Assembly (NCBI RefSeq): GCF_000334455.1
Contig: NZ_BANX01000018.1
Location: 46,278 to 110,277 of the forward strand
Direction of reading: 5' to 3'
Source of the DNA: Gordonia soli NBRC 108243
GTDB lineage: Bacteria > Actinomycetota > Actinomycetes > Mycobacteriales > Mycobacteriaceae
Length of the DNA stretch: 64,000 bases
Position numbers and translations under genes: made by a program. Shown here one piece after another: positions 1-10,240 of the stretch (its first letter is position 1; each line of letters starts with the position of its first letter). Below the pieces are notes generated by a model, which was given only the letters and a program-made list of their open reading frames with translations, did not search any database and was not told the origin of the DNA.

Positions 1-14
1 GTGGGATCCGCCAT
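1..14 (-). CDS. sufD: SufD start, partial (Fe-S assembly protein)
   Basis: A minus-strand ATG at 12-14 shares the ATGA junction with the stop codon of sufB and opens a frame M-A-D-P that leaves the window after four codons. In actinobacterial suf operons sufD directly follows sufB, so this is inferred to be the first codons of SufD, a partner of SufB and SufC in the SUF scaffold complex. Only position and overlap support it; no SufD domain is visible here. Confidence 0.6.
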
Positions 15-1477
15 CAGCCGACCGCCCCTTCCATCTGCAGCTCGATGAGCCGGTTGAGCTCCAGCGCGTACTCCATCGGGAGTTCCTTGGCGATCGGCTC
101 CACGAATCCGCGGACGACCATCGCCATCGCCTCGTCTTCGGTCAGCCCGCGACTCATCAGGTAGAACAACTGGTCGTCGCTCACCTTCGAGACGGTGGCC
201 TCATGACCCATCGTCACGTCGTCCTCACGGATGTCGACATACGGATACGTGTCGCTCCGGCTGATCTGATCGACCAGCAGCGCATCACATTTCACCGTCG
301 AGCGGCTGCCATGGGCACCGTTGTTGATCTTGATCAGGCCGCGGTACGACGCTCGTCCGCCGCCGCGCGCCACCGACTTGGACACGATGTTGCTGGAGGT
401 GTTCGGCGCCAGGTGCACCATCTTGGAGCCGGTGTCCTGGTGCTGCCCCTCGCCGGCGAAGGCGACCGACAGGACCTCGCCCTTGGCGTGCTCGCCTGTC
501 AGCCAGACGGCCGGGTACTTCATGGTGACCTTGGAGCCGATGTTGCCGTCGATCCACTCCATGGTCGCGCCGGCCTCGGCCTTCGCACGCTTGGTGACCA
601 GGTTGTAGACGTTGTTCGACCAGTTCTGGATGGTCGTGTAGCGGCAGCGGCCGCCCTTCTTGACGACGATCTCGACCACGGCCGAGTGCAACGAGTCGGT
701 CTTGTAGATCGGCGCGGTGCAGCCCTCGACGTAGTGCACGTAGGCGCCCTCGTCGACGATGATCAGCGTCCGCTCGAACTGACCCATGTTCTCGGTGTTG
801 ATCCGGAAGTAGGCCTGCAGCGGGATGTCGACGTGCACACCCGGCGGGACGTAGATGAACGATCCACCCGACCACACCGCGGTGTTCAGCGCAGAGAACT
901 TGTTGTCGCCTGCGGGGATGACCGATCCGAAGTACTCCTGGAACAGCTCCGGGTGCTCCTTGAGACCGGTGTCGGTGTCGAGGAAGATCACGCCCTGCTG
1001 CTCGAGGTCCTCACGGATCGAGTGGTAGACCACCTCCGACTCGTACTGGGCGGCGACACCGGCGACCAGACGTTGCTTCTCGGCCTCGGGGATGCCGAGC
1101 TTGTCGTAGGTGTTCTTGATGTCCTCGGGGAGGTCGTCCCAGGACGCGGCCTGCTTCTCGCTGGACCGCACGAAGTACTTGATGTTGTCGAAGTCGATGC
1201 CGTCGAGCTCGGCGCCCCAGTGCGGCATCGGCTTGCGATCGAAGATGCGCAGCGCCTTGAGACGCTGTTCCAGCATCCATTCGGGCTCGCTCTTCTTCGC
1301 CGAGATGTCGGCGACGACCGCGTCGGACAGACCGCGCTGGGCGCTGGCGCCCGCCTCGTCGGAGTCGGACCAGCCGTAGCCGTATGTGCCGAGGGAGGCG
1401 ATGGTCTCCTCCTGCGACAACGGCGTTGGCTTGACCGGCGTACCGGTGTCGGTCGCGGCGGGATCGGTGACTGTCAT
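14..1477 (-). CDS. sufB: Fe-S cluster assembly scaffold SufB
   Basis: 487 residues, the normal length for an intein-free SufB. SufB builds [4Fe-4S] clusters in the cytoplasm as part of the SufBC2D complex, taking sulfur from the SufS/SufU pair. The central beta-helix region is clearly of the SufB family, with Cys253 in the VEGCTAPIY motif and the C-terminal [19 protein letters not shown] segment contacting SufD/SufC. The M. tuberculosis homologue carries an intein; none interrupts this copy. The start ATG (1475-1477) overlaps the sufR stop as ATGA, so the two are translationally coupled. The stop overlaps the next ATG, presumed sufD. Regulation is expected from SufR bound upstream of the operon. 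Confidence 0.97.
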   Translation of the reverse strand: MTVTDPAATDTGTPVKPTPLSQEETIASLGTYGYGWSDSDEAGASAQRGLSDAVVADISAKKSEPEWMLEQRLKALRIFDRKPMPHWGAELDGIDFDNIKYFVRSSEKQAASWDDLPEDIKNTYDKLGIPEAEKQRLVAGVAAQYESEVVYHSIREDLEQQGVIFLDTDTGLKEHPELFQEYFGSVIPAGDNKFSALNTAVWSGGSFIYVPPGVHVDIPLQAYFRINTENMGQFERTLIIVDEGAYVHYVEGCTAPIYKTDSLHSAVVEIVVKKGGRCRYTTIQNWSNNVYNLVTKRAKAEAGATMEWIDGNIGSKVTMKYPAVWLTGEHAKGEVLSVAFAGEGQHQDTGSKMVHLAPNTSSNIVSKSVARGGGRASYRGLIKINNGAHGSRSTVKCDALLVDQISRSDTYPYVDIREDDVTMGHEATVSKVSDDQLFYLMSRGLTEDEAMAMVVRGFVEPIAKELPMEYALELNRLIELQMEGAVG

Positions 1478-2268
1478 CGCGAGGCCTTTCGACTCGTCTT
1501 CTGGTGAGCGGGTGTGGGCTGGGGCCCGCTCGCTGTCGTGTCTGCATCGGCAGGCGATGCGACACCATCCGGCGGAGGATGCAGCGGCACGTGGGTGGTG
1601 CAGGCGCAGTCACCGTTGGCGATCGTCGCCAGGCGTTGCACATGCGTGCCGAGCAGTTGGGTGAAGACCGCGGTCTCCGCCTCACACAACTCCGGGAACT
1701 CGGTGGCCACGTGGGCGACCGGACAATGGTGTTGGCAGATCTGCATACCGGTGCCGACCTGCCGGGTGTTCGCCGCGAATCCCGCGCTGGTGAGGGCGTC
1801 GGCGATCTCGTCGACCGTCTCGGCCACGGAACCCGACTCGTCGGCCGGGGTGACCCCTGCGACGATTCGTTCCACCCGGTCGCGGGCGAAATCCTCCACC
1901 GCGTCCGAGCCACCGATGTCACGCAGCTTGCGCATCGCGGCGCCCGCGAGATCGTCGTAGGCGTGCCGCAGTTTGCCGCGACCGCCTGCGGTCAGCTGGA
2001 ACCACTTGGCCGGACGTCCACGACCACGCTGCCCGAAGCCCGAGGACGAGACCTCCACGTCGCCCGCGGCGACGAGCGCGTCCAGGTGTCGGCGGACGCC
2101 CGCCGGGCTGATACCCAGACGCTCCGCGATCTCGCCTGCGGTCAACGGACCACCCTCGACCAGCAGTGTCACCACTGCGTTCCGGGTGTGGCCGTCGTGA
2201 TGTCCGGCGACGGGGGTATCCCCGACTCCGGCGCCCGAGGGCACGACATCACTCCGCACGGTTTTCAC
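1474..2268 (-). CDS. sufR: SufR, Fe-S-sensing repressor of the suf operon
   Basis: 264 residues from the GTG at 2266-2268. A winged helix-turn-helix lies at about residues 30-90 ([22 protein letters not shown] core). The C-terminal part carries Cys178-x3-Cys182-x12-Cys195 and then Cys221/Cys223, matching the spacing of the [4Fe-4S] ligands of actinobacterial SufR. The protein represses its own operon when the cluster is intact and releases it under oxidative, nitrosative or iron stress (family knowledge). Its stop overlaps sufB. The start is uncertain: the frame is open further upstream, and an AAAGGAGG at about 2293-2300 is too far (about 25 nt) to serve this GTG. The GTG was chosen because it is the first start codon next to the conserved domain and lies inside the operator, which would suit a leaderless or near-leaderless mRNA. 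Confidence 0.93.
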   Translation of the reverse strand: MKTVRSDVVPSGAGVGDTPVAGHHDGHTRNAVVTLLVEGGPLTAGEIAERLGISPAGVRRHLDALVAAGDVEVSSSGFGQRGRGRPAKWFQLTAGGRGKLRHAYDDLAGAAMRKLRDIGGSDAVEDFARDRVERIVAGVTPADESGSVAETVDEIADALTSAGFAANTRQVGTGMQICQHHCPVAHVATEFPELCEAETAVFTQLLGTHVQRLATIANGDCACTTHVPLHPPPDGVASPADADTTASGPQPTPAHQKTSRKASR

Positions 2269-2281
2269 AACACGAGTGTGA
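2265..2281. promoter_or_regulatory. SufR-type operator overlapping the sufR start
   Basis: On the minus strand the site reads ACACT-CGTGT-TGTGA, which fits the ACACT-N5-TGTGA motif reported for mycobacterial SufR. Seen as a palindrome it is TCACA-N7-TGTGA over 17 bp. It contains the proposed GTG start of sufR, so binding would block initiation or early elongation. It could also influence the divergent mptB gene 130 bp away. Confidence 0.75.
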
Positions 2282-2305
2282 CGTAATTGATTCCTCCTTT
2301 CCAGC

Positions 2306-2317
2306 AAGGGCACCCTT
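2306..2317. repeat. AAGGG-CA-CCCTT palindrome between sufR and mptB
   Basis: A perfect 5-bp inverted repeat with a 2-bp centre lies in the divergent spacer, about 25 bp upstream of the SufR operator. It resembles a binding site for a dimeric regulator in symmetry, but it does not match the longer iron-box consensus well. Role unknown. Confidence 0.3.
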
Positions 2318-2397
2318 AGCGTTCGTTCATCCGCCGGCGTGTCGACCCCGCCGTCGAGGCCCGTGCGAGGGGATGTGGGCCTCGACCGGACTGGCAC

Positions 2398-2403
2398 TAG
2401 AGT
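2398..2403 (+). promoter_or_regulatory. -10 box (TAGAGT) for leaderless mptB
   Basis: TAGAGT fits the actinobacterial TANNNT -10 consensus and ends six bases before the GTG start of mptB. Transcription would begin at or near the start codon. No Shine-Dalgarno sequence precedes the GTG, which agrees with a leaderless message. Confidence 0.55.
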
Positions 2404-2409
2404 CGTCGT

Positions 2410-4218
2410 GTGCCAGAAACCACAGTCCTGCGTCGCGCGTTGGACTACCTCGGGCTCGCCGGCGGACGGCGGAAATCGGCGGTTCGGCCGGACGCCGACC
2501 GTCCCGGTGACTATGGTCGCGCCGTCGCGCGTCTGCACGACGACGAGCGTGAGGTCGGTCCGCTCAACGCCGAGGAGAACCGTCGCCTGCAGCGCATCAA
2601 GCTGTTCGGGGCGACCGGTTCGGTACTGCTGCTGATCGGTTCGCTCGGTACGGGGGCCGTCCCCGTGCTGCAGAACCCGACCGCGGGTGTCCGCGTGCTC
2701 TCGCTGCCCTCGCGCATGTGGAGCACCGCGCTGACGCTGTCGATCGGCGGCACGCTGATGCTGGTCGTCGCCTGGCTGTTGATCGGGCGGTTCGCGGTCG
2801 GCAGGTTCAGCGTCGAGGTCTTCCACGGCCGCAGCCCCGAACGGCGCATGACGCGACGACAGGCCGACCGGACCCTGCTGCTGTGGATCGCCCCGATCGT
2901 CATCGCTCCCCCGCTGTTGAGCAAGGACGTCTACTCCTATCTCGCCCAGAGCGCGATCGCCTTCCGCGGCATGGACCCGTACGTGGTGAGTCCGGTCCGA
3001 GGTCTGGGCGTGGTACACGAACTCACCCGGTCGGTGCCCAACCTCTGGCGGGACACACCCGCGCCCTACGGGCCGCTCTTCTTGTGGATCGGCAAGGGCA
3101 TCACCGCTGTGACCGGCGAGAACATCACCGCAGCGATCTTCCTGCACCGGATCGTCGCCCTCGTCGGTCTGGCACTGATCGTCTGGGCACTGCCTCGTCT
3201 GGCCCGTCGCTGTGGTGTCTCGTCGGTCGCCGCGCTCTGGCTCGGCGCGATGAACCCGCTGGTCATCCTGCATCTGGTCGGCGGCATCCACAACGAGGCC
3301 CTCATGCTCGGCATGATGCTGGTCGGCCTCGAACTGTCCTTCCGGGCCATCTACGGTGCCGACCGATTACGCCGCGAGGGATCCGCATTCTGGCCCTCGC
3401 GATCCGGCTGGATCCTGATCGCGGGTGTCGCGGTGCTGTCGGCGTCGTCGATGGTGAAGGTCACCTCGATGCTGGCGCTGGGGTTCGTCGGCATCGCCCT
3501 CGCGCAGCGGTGGGGCGCGACACTGCCGGCCCTCCGGCATGCACCCCGTTCACAGTGGTGGGCGCGATCGAAGCAATCGGTCATCGCGCTGTCGGCCTCG
3601 GCGGCGTCGCTGGCGGTGATCCTCGGGGTCGTCGTGATCGGGATCTGCGTCGGCACCGGCCTCGGGTTCGGGTGGACGTCCACATTGAGCACCGGCGAGA
3701 TCGTGCGGTCCTGGATGTCGATGCCGACGCTGTTGTCGGTGACGACGGGCCGCATCGGTATCGGGCTCGGGCTCGGCGACCAGACACAGGCCATCCTCGA
3801 CGTCTGTCGGCCCATCGGACAGCTGATCGCGGCGGTCTTCGTCGTCCGGTGGCTGCTGGCGGCGCTCGGTGGTCGGCTGCATCCGCTAGGTGCCCTCGGT
3901 GTGTCAATGGCCACAGTGGTGCTCTTCTTCCCCTTCGTCCAGGCCTGGTACCTGCTGTGGGCCGTCATCCCGTTGGCTGCCTGGGCCACCGGCCGCTGGT
4001 TCCGTCTCACCGCGATCGCCGCGTCGGCGATCATCGCGATCGTCGTCATGCCGACCAGCTCGAACACCAGCGGAGTCGTTCTCGCGCAAGGGCTTCTCGC
4101 CGGCGTGATCATGGTCGCGATCCTGACCGCCCTCTTCTTCGAGGATCTCCGACTCCGTCGACGTCGCACCCCGGTCACGGAGTCCGAGGACGAGGTCCCC
4201 ACCTCCACGTCGCCGTGA
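2410..4218 (+). CDS. mptB: Polyprenol-phosphomannose-dependent alpha-1,6-mannosyltransferase MptB
   Basis: 602-residue polytopic membrane protein of the GT-C type. It has a soluble N-terminal stretch of about 75 residues and then roughly 13 hydrophobic segments. Such enzymes extend the alpha-1,6 mannan core of lipomannan/lipoarabinomannan on the outer face of the plasma membrane, using decaprenyl-phosphomannose. The conserved loop after the second segment pair (LLSKDVYSYLAQ, with the acidic residue) and the downstream PYVVSPVRGLG and APYGPLFLWIGKG motifs are typical of MptA/MptB. Gene order next to sufR matches Rv1459c of M. tuberculosis, which supports MptB rather than MptA. It starts with GTG, apparently leaderless, and is separated by 67 bp from the ABC genes. 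Confidence 0.92.
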   Translation: MPETTVLRRALDYLGLAGGRRKSAVRPDADRPGDYGRAVARLHDDEREVGPLNAEENRRLQRIKLFGATGSVLLLIGSLGTGAVPVLQNPTAGVRVLSLPSRMWSTALTLSIGGTLMLVVAWLLIGRFAVGRFSVEVFHGRSPERRMTRRQADRTLLLWIAPIVIAPPLLSKDVYSYLAQSAIAFRGMDPYVVSPVRGLGVVHELTRSVPNLWRDTPAPYGPLFLWIGKGITAVTGENITAAIFLHRIVALVGLALIVWALPRLARRCGVSSVAALWLGAMNPLVILHLVGGIHNEALMLGMMLVGLELSFRAIYGADRLRREGSAFWPSRSGWILIAGVAVLSASSMVKVTSMLALGFVGIALAQRWGATLPALRHAPRSQWWARSKQSVIALSASAASLAVILGVVVIGICVGTGLGFGWTSTLSTGEIVRSWMSMPTLLSVTTGRIGIGLGLGDQTQAILDVCRPIGQLIAAVFVVRWLLAALGGRLHPLGALGVSMATVVLFFPFVQAWYLLWAVIPLAAWATGRWFRLTAIAASAIIAIVVMPTSSNTSGVVLAQGLLAGVIMVAILTALFFEDLRLRRRRTPVTESEDEVPTSTSP

Positions 4219-4250
4219 GAGGAGTCGACGCCTGCCCGCCGGACGATTTT

Positions 4251-4278
4251 TTGGGCGACGGCTCCCACCGCCTAGGCT
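4251..4278 (+). promoter_or_regulatory. Promoter for the ABC exporter/ctaA operon
   Basis: A TTGGGC hexamer (4251-4256) and a TAGGCT -10 box (4273-4278) are separated by 16 bp. The -10 box ends seven bases before the GTG at 4286, so the message is probably leaderless. The T-run just before the -35 box belongs to the short spacer after mptB. Confidence 0.55.
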
Positions 4279-4285
4279 GATCGAT

Positions 4286-5289
<1,004 letters not shown>

Positions 5290-5293
<4 letters not shown>

Positions 5294-6087
5294 GCTCGGC
5301 ATCGACAGACCTGTTCCCCGCCGGCACATTCGCGCCGCGCCCCGCACCCGCCGGGATCGTCCGGATGCTGACCGCGCAGTCGGCCCTGGAGTTCCGGCTC
5401 CTCGTCCGTAACGGTGAGCAGTTGCTGCTGACCCTGTTCATCCCGGTCACCCTGCTGATCGGCCTGTGCCTGTTCCCCATCGACACCGGCCTCGGTGACG
5501 GTCCCGCAGCCCGCGCGACGACCTTCGTGCCGGCGATCATGACCGTGGCGGTGATGTCGACGGCGTTCACCGGGCAGGCGATCGCCGTCGGATTCGACCG
5601 ACGCTACGGAGCGTTGAAACGTCTGGGTGCCACGCCCATCCCGCGCTGGGGCATCATCGCGGGCAAGTCGGTCGCGGTGATCGCCGTCGTGACAGCGCAG
5701 TCGGCGATCATCGGTGCGATCGGACTGGCCTTCGGTTGGCGTCCGCATCCGCTGGCCCTGCTGCTCGGGGCCATCATGATCGCAATCGGGACCGCGACCT
5801 TCGCCGCACTCGGACTGCTGCTCGGCGGCACGCTGAAGGCCGAGGTGGTCCTGGCTCTGGCGAACCTGCTCTGGTTCGCGATGGTCGGCATCGGCAGCCT
5901 GGTGATCCTCGGATCACGGGTTCCCGACGCCGTCGTGTGGATCGCCCGGTGCATGCCGTCCGGTGCACTGACGGAAGCGCTCGACCAGGCGTCGCGTGGA
6001 TCGTTCGACATGATCGGGGTGGGCGTGTTGCTCGTGTGGGCGGTCGTCGCGACAGTCCTGGCAGTGAGGTGGTTCCGATTCCGATGA
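5290..6087 (+). CDS. ABC transporter permease (ABC-2 type)
   Basis: 265 residues with six predicted membrane segments: one near residue 45, then pairs in the middle and at the C-terminus. This is the ABC-2 layout used by daunorubicin/polysaccharide exporters. The motif RRYGALKRLGATPIPRWGIIAGK in the cytoplasmic loop is characteristic of the family. It overlaps the ATPase gene upstream by four bases and ctaA downstream by four bases, so the three proteins are co-translated. Two copies of the permease with two ATPases would form the exporter. The link to heme A synthesis is only genomic; a role in heme or cytochrome oxidase assembly is possible but unproven. Confidence 0.9.
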
Positions 6088-7091
6088 CGACGTCGCAGGC
6101 TCCCCGCCCGGCCGATACCGCGGTCGCGCAGACCACGGACCCGAACGGTTCCCGCTGGTCGCGGATCCCCGGATTCGGTCGTCCCACACCTTCGTTCGTC
6201 CACCGCTGGGCCATCGGCCTGCTCGTCGCGAACATCGGCATCGTCGCCACCGGCGGAGCGGTGCGCCTCACCGGCTCCGGTCTCGGCTGCCCCACCTGGC
6301 CCCAGTGCACCGACAACTCCTTCGTGCCGCACGGAGAGCTCGGCATCCACGGTGTGATCGAGTTCGGCAACCGGATGCTCACCTGGGTGCTGATCATCAT
6401 CGCGATCGCGACCTGGACAGCCGTGCTCCGCGCGACGACCAGCCCACGTCGCGACACCCTGCTGGCCACGGTCCTCGCGTTGGGGATCCCGTTCCAGGGC
6501 GTGATCGGTGGGATCACGGTGTTGACCCAGCTCAATCCGTGGGTGGTCGCGCTGCACTTCCTGCTCTCGATGGGTCTCGTATCCGGGGCGACGGTCCTGG
6601 TCTACCGAACCCGCCCCAACCTCACACCGGGATCGACGCCCTCACTGTCGGCCCGCTACGGCGTCGTGCTGTCCTGGCTGCTGTACCTCGCCACCTGGGT
6701 GACCGTCTACCTGGGGACGGTCGTGACCGGTTCCGGTCCGCACGCCGGGGACGTGAAGGCACCCCGCAACGGCCTGGCTCCCGGTGCCGCCACCCAACTG
6801 CACGCCGATGCCGTGTTCGTGCTGGTCGGACTCACCATCGCGATCACAGTCGTCGCGCTCGTCGGCCGCCTGCCCCAGGCGCGGGTGGTGCTGACCTACG
6901 TCGGGCTGCTCGTCCTCCAGGCCGTGATCGGTGTCGTGCAGTACGTCACCGACCTACCGATCGCGCTCGTCATCGCGCACATGATCGGCAGCGCGCTGCT
7001 GCTGGTCGGTGCGACGTGGTTGGTCCTGCGGTTCCGTACCGCCGAGGCTGAACCCTACGGCGGGTCAGAGAAGGCGTCCTCAGCAGTCTGA
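6084..7091 (+). CDS. ctaA: Heme A synthase CtaA
   Basis: 335 residues, eight membrane segments in two four-helix halves. CtaA oxidises the C8 methyl of heme O to a formyl group, giving heme A for the aa3 cytochrome oxidase. The N-terminal half has GGAVRLTGSGLGCPTWPQC with the conserved cysteine pair region, then HGVIEFGNRM with the first heme-ligand His. Further His residues lie in VALHFLLSM, TQLHADAVF and VIAHMIGS. ATG at 6084 overlaps the permease stop (ATGA). CtaB, which makes the heme O substrate, lies only 1.7 kb downstream on the other strand. Confidence 0.95.
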   Translation: MTTSQAPRPADTAVAQTTDPNGSRWSRIPGFGRPTPSFVHRWAIGLLVANIGIVATGGAVRLTGSGLGCPTWPQCTDNSFVPHGELGIHGVIEFGNRMLTWVLIIIAIATWTAVLRATTSPRRDTLLATVLALGIPFQGVIGGITVLTQLNPWVVALHFLLSMGLVSGATVLVYRTRPNLTPGSTPSLSARYGVVLSWLLYLATWVTVYLGTVVTGSGPHAGDVKAPRNGLAPGAATQLHADAVFVLVGLTIAITVVALVGRLPQARVVLTYVGLLVLQAVIGVVQYVTDLPIALVIAHMIGSALLLVGATWLVLRFRTAEAEPYGGSEKASSAV

Positions 7092-7221
7092 CCGTATCCA
7101 GCTGACGGTCGGTGTCCCCGGATCGCCGGGCAACCCGGGGACGGCGCCGCACGCATGCGATCCGGATCCGGCAGTGGACAGTCGAGATCAGAGAACCCCG
7201 AGAATCACACGGTGGCCGAGA

Positions 7222-7617
7222 TCAGAGGACGGCGGAGTTGCGCGCCTTCGGAAAGTGCTTCTGGCCGGCGACCCAGCCGGCCATCTTCCGGTAGTGGGTC
7301 GGGGACACGGTGGTCTCCGACGTGAGCTCGCGATCCCATTCGGCGACCTCGACGCCGTCGACGGTGTCGACCACGGCCTGGGCGACGGCGAGGTCGGCGA
7401 CCACCTGATCGCCGAGGAGGCCACCCTTCTCACCGACGAGAGTGATGCGGACCCCGGCGCCACCGATCGGCTGGAGGACGGCTTTGGCCGAACCCTCCCG
7501 CGAGACAAAAGAAGAGACCGCCGAGATGACCCGTCCGGGCACCGACGGACGGGGTGCGCTCGCGGCCTCCTCGGTGGTGGTGTCGGTGGTCGTCTCCGAG
7601 CCCGTGTCGTCGCTCAT
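7222..7617 (-). CDS. Conserved actinobacterial protein of unknown function (Rv1455-like position)
   Basis: 131 residues. The first 25 are Thr/Glu/Asp-rich and disordered-looking. The remainder forms one small globular domain with alternating hydrophobic strands (VRITLVGEKGGLLGDQVVADLAVAQAVVDTV) and ends in WVAGQKHFPKARNSAVL. There is no signal peptide or membrane segment and no catalytic motif I recognise. The ATG start has a TATGCT -10 box six bases upstream, suggesting a leaderless mRNA. It is convergent with ctaA and divergent from qor. The location matches the unknown gene between ctaA and the quinone reductase in mycobacteria. Cytoplasmic location is inferred. Confidence 0.8.
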   Translation of the reverse strand: MSDDTGSETTTDTTTEEAASAPRPSVPGRVISAVSSFVSREGSAKAVLQPIGGAGVRITLVGEKGGLLGDQVVADLAVAQAVVDTVDGVEVAEWDRELTSETTVSPTHYRKMAGWVAGQKHFPKARNSAVL

Positions 7618-7623
7618 GCGTCG

Positions 7624-7629
7624 AGCATA
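7624..7629 (-). promoter_or_regulatory. -10 box (TATGCT) for the small conserved gene
   Basis: TATGCT on the minus strand fits TANNNT and ends six bases before the ATG at 7615-7617. No ribosome-binding site precedes that start, so a leaderless transcript is likely. Confidence 0.5.
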
Positions 7630-7681
7630 CCGCCACCGGCACGGTCGGTTCCGAGCGCGGTGGGGCGTGTAGAACGGTCCC

Positions 7682-8656
7682 ATGCGTGCAATCCAGGTGA
7701 CCCGACACGGCGGTCCCGAGGTTCTCACCTACGGATCGGTCGACGACCCGGTTCCCGCTCCCGGCGAGGTCGTGGTCCGGACCACCGCGATCGGCGTCAA
7801 CTTCATCGACACCTATCTGCGCCGCGGGCTCTATCCGTCGACCCCGCCGTACATCCCGGGCACCGAGGGCGCGGGTGTGGTCACCGCCGTCGGTACCGAG
7901 GTCGATGATCTGGAGGTCGGCCGCCGCGTCGCCTGGACCGATGCCCCGGCGAGCTACGCGGAGTCGGTCGCGGTTCGCGCCGACCGCGCGGTGCCCGTCC
8001 CCGACGCAGTGCCCGACGAGGTGGCCGGATCGTCGTTGTTGCGCGGTTTGACCACCCACTACCTGCTCGACGGCAGCGCGCATCCCGAGGCAGGCGACAC
8101 CATCCTGGTGCATGCCGGAGCCGGTGGTGTCGGACTGTTGCTCACCCGTCTGGCCTCTGCGCGAGGGGTTCGGGTCATCACGACCGTCTCCGACGACGCC
8201 AAGGAGGAGCTGTCGCGGGCCGCCGGTGCCGCCGAGGTGCTGCGGTACGGCGACGGTCTGGTCTCCGGGGTGCGTGACATCACGGGCGGACGCGGCGTCT
8301 CGGTCGTCTACGACGGCGTCGGCGCCGACACATTCGAGCACTCGCTCGCCGCCGCTGCGATCCGGGGCACGATCGTGCTGTTCGGGGCGGCCAGCGGACC
8401 GGTGCCGCCGTTCGACCTGCAGCGGCTCAACCAGGCCGGCTCACTGTCGGTGACCAGGCCCACCCTGGCGCACTTCATCGCCGACCCCGATGAGTTGGCA
8501 TGGCGGGCCGGTGAGTTCTTCGCGGCCGTCACCGACGAGACGCTGGACGTCCATGTCGGGAATCGCTACGCGCTGGCCGATGCCGAGCAGGCGCATCGCG
8601 ATCTGGAGGGCCGTGCGACGACCGGCAGTACGGTTCTGGTCCCCGGCCGACCGTGA
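7682..8656 (+). CDS. qor: NADPH:quinone oxidoreductase (zeta-crystallin-like MDR)
   Basis: 324 residues of the medium-chain dehydrogenase/reductase superfamily without the structural or catalytic zinc cysteines, as in quinone reductases. The N-terminal GroES-like domain contains VNFIDTYLRRGLYP and the GTEGAGVV turn. The Rossmann motif is HAGAGGVGLLLTRLA at about residues 141-155, and the C-terminal HRDLEGRATTGSTVL segment is typical. It probably reduces quinones or other unsaturated carbonyls with NADPH in the cytoplasm. A TAGAAC hexamer lies six bases before the ATG, a near-consensus leaderless promoter. The mycobacterial homologue is Rv1454c, at the same relative place. Confidence 0.92.
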   Translation: MRAIQVTRHGGPEVLTYGSVDDPVPAPGEVVVRTTAIGVNFIDTYLRRGLYPSTPPYIPGTEGAGVVTAVGTEVDDLEVGRRVAWTDAPASYAESVAVRADRAVPVPDAVPDEVAGSSLLRGLTTHYLLDGSAHPEAGDTILVHAGAGGVGLLLTRLASARGVRVITTVSDDAKEELSRAAGAAEVLRYGDGLVSGVRDITGGRGVSVVYDGVGADTFEHSLAAAAIRGTIVLFGAASGPVPPFDLQRLNQAGSLSVTRPTLAHFIADPDELAWRAGEFFAAVTDETLDVHVGNRYALADAEQAHRDLEGRATTGSTVLVPGRP

Positions 8657-8766
8657 GCAGGCATCGAGCATGACGGGGCGTCGAGCGGAGCCAGGGATCG
8701 AGCGGGGTCCGGGGATGGGGCGGGGTGCGGCCGGCGCTCGTGATCTCCGCGAGCCCGCGTCTCGGA

Positions 8767-9870
8767 TCAGAAGTAGCTGGTCACCAGCGGCAAGTTGACC
8801 ACCGCATCGATCGCGAGTCCGCAGAACAGGATCGCGAGGTATTCGTTGGACTGCAGGAACACCTTGAGTGGCGCAACCTCTGCGCCACGACGGGTCTCGC
8901 GGTAGAGCTTCTGCACTCGGCTGCCGAACCAGATACCCGCCGCGACCGCGAGGCCGGCGTAGATCCAGCTGGTGGCGGCGATCAGGACCAGCGATGCTGC
9001 GACGGTGGCCCACGTGTACCAGACCATCTGTCGGGTGACCTGCTGCTCGGTCGCGATGACCGGCAGCATCGGCACGCCGGCAGCCTTGTAGTCCTCCTTG
9101 TATCGCATGGCGAGGGCCCACGTGTGCGGAGGTGTCCAGAAGAAGATCACCGCGAACAGCACGACCGGCTGCCAGCTCAGCGAACCCGTCACCGCGGCCC
9201 AACCGACCAATGTCGGCATGCACCCGGCTGCGCCGCCCCAGACGACGTTCTGCCAGGTCCGGCGTTTGAGGATCATCGTGTAGACGCCGACGTAGAACGC
9301 AATCGTCGCGGTCACCAAGAGCGCACTGAGCAGGTTGGCGGCCGACCACAGGACGACGAACGAACCGACACCGAGCAGGATGCCGAACACAAGTGCGTTG
9401 CGGGGTGCGACGGCGCGGCGGGCCAGCGGCCTACGCGCGGTGCGCTTCATCTTCTGATCGATGTCGGCGTCGGCCACCATGTTCAGTGTGTTGGCCGATG
9501 CCGCACCGAGCCATCCGCCCAACAGTGTGAACGCGATGAGCGCGAGATCGACGTGACCGCGGTCGGCCTGCAGCATCACCGGGATGGTGGCCACCAGCAG
9601 CAGCTCGATGACGCGCGGCTTGGTGAGTGCGATGTACGCCAGGACGGTCGCCCGCACCCGCCGCCAGCCGGTCTCCGGGGTCGTCTCCTCGACGACGTCC
9701 ACGGTCGGTTCCGGGTGTGCGGTGGCGGAATCGACGTCGGCCGCATCGGCGGTCGCCGGGACGTCCGCGGATTCGGCGACCCGACCCGAGTCCGACGTCC
9801 GAGGGGAGGTCGACCGGGTGCCGCGTGATGCTGCGGACCACTCTCCGGTCACTCGCTCCCCAATCCTCAC
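8767..9870 (-). CDS. ctaB: Protoheme IX farnesyltransferase CtaB (heme O synthase)
   Basis: 367 residues from the GTG at 9868-9870. It is an UbiA-type membrane prenyltransferase that adds farnesyl to heme b, making heme O for CtaA. The first Asp-rich motif is [15 protein letters not shown] and the second motif region [14 protein letters not shown]; about eight to nine membrane helices follow. Compared with the roughly 308-residue M. tuberculosis protein it has an N-terminal extension of about 60 Thr/Ala/Asp-rich residues of no known function. The GTG was chosen because AGAGGGAG lies 5-6 bases upstream. The frame is open up to an ATG at 9969, so a longer form (400 residues) cannot be excluded. 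Divergent from tkt. Confidence 0.92.
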   Translation of the reverse strand: MRIGERVTGEWSAASRGTRSTSPRTSDSGRVAESADVPATADAADVDSATAHPEPTVDVVEETTPETGWRRVRATVLAYIALTKPRVIELLLVATIPVMLQADRGHVDLALIAFTLLGGWLGAASANTLNMVADADIDQKMKRTARRPLARRAVAPRNALVFGILLGVGSFVVLWSAANLLSALLVTATIAFYVGVYTMILKRRTWQNVVWGGAAGCMPTLVGWAAVTGSLSWQPVVLFAVIFFWTPPHTWALAMRYKEDYKAAGVPMLPVIATEQQVTRQMVWYTWATVAASLVLIAATSWIYAGLAVAAGIWFGSRVQKLYRETRRGAEVAPLKVFLQSNEYLAILFCGLAIDAVVNLPLVTSYF

Positions 9871-10240
9871 GGCCACTCCCTCTGCCGGCGCCCGGTCCGC
9901 CCCGGTGTCGGGTGTGGACGACGTTCGGATGCCGTCGTGAACGGGTACGCCTCGGCTACTACAGAGCATGGTAGACCGTGCGATCCGCTAACAGAGAATC
10001 GAGGTGGAGGCCTGCGGGAGCGACATCCGCGCCACCTCCGACATCCGCGCGACGCCCACCCGACACGCGCTGCTCATCGGAGTCGACGCCTACCGACCGG
10101 TCCACGCGCCGGAGAGGTCGGCGCACGACTAGGCTGGGTTGCGAACAGGCCGAACCGTCCGCTGCAGACTGCCCCCGGACCATCCCGGATCGCTGTCGCG
10201 AACGGTTCACCACCGACGAAGTACAGGAGACAGTACGACC
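9871..10240. promoter_or_regulatory. Divergent ctaB/tkt spacer with a tkt promoter candidate
   Basis: This 370-bp stretch separates two divergent genes and has no convincing gene of its own. A TAGGCT -10 box lies at 10130-10135 on the plus strand, giving a tkt leader of about 100 bases that ends in AGGAGA ten bases before the GTG. A GGTAG/CTACT imperfect repeat lies around 9955-9975. No transcription-factor site was recognised. Confidence 0.4.

Noticed and set aside
14..1477. Intein in SufB
   Set aside because: The 487-residue frame is continuous and of normal length; no Cys/Ser...HN junction or homing endonuclease motif.
203..1507. 434-codon plus-strand frame opposite sufB
   Set aside because: Antisense shadow of a clearly conserved gene in high-GC DNA; composition is Arg/Asp/Val-rich with no domain.
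2282..3291. Upstream extension of the sufR frame to 605 codons
   Set aside because: It runs antisense through mptB; only the part after 2268 shows the helix-turn-helix and cysteine cluster.
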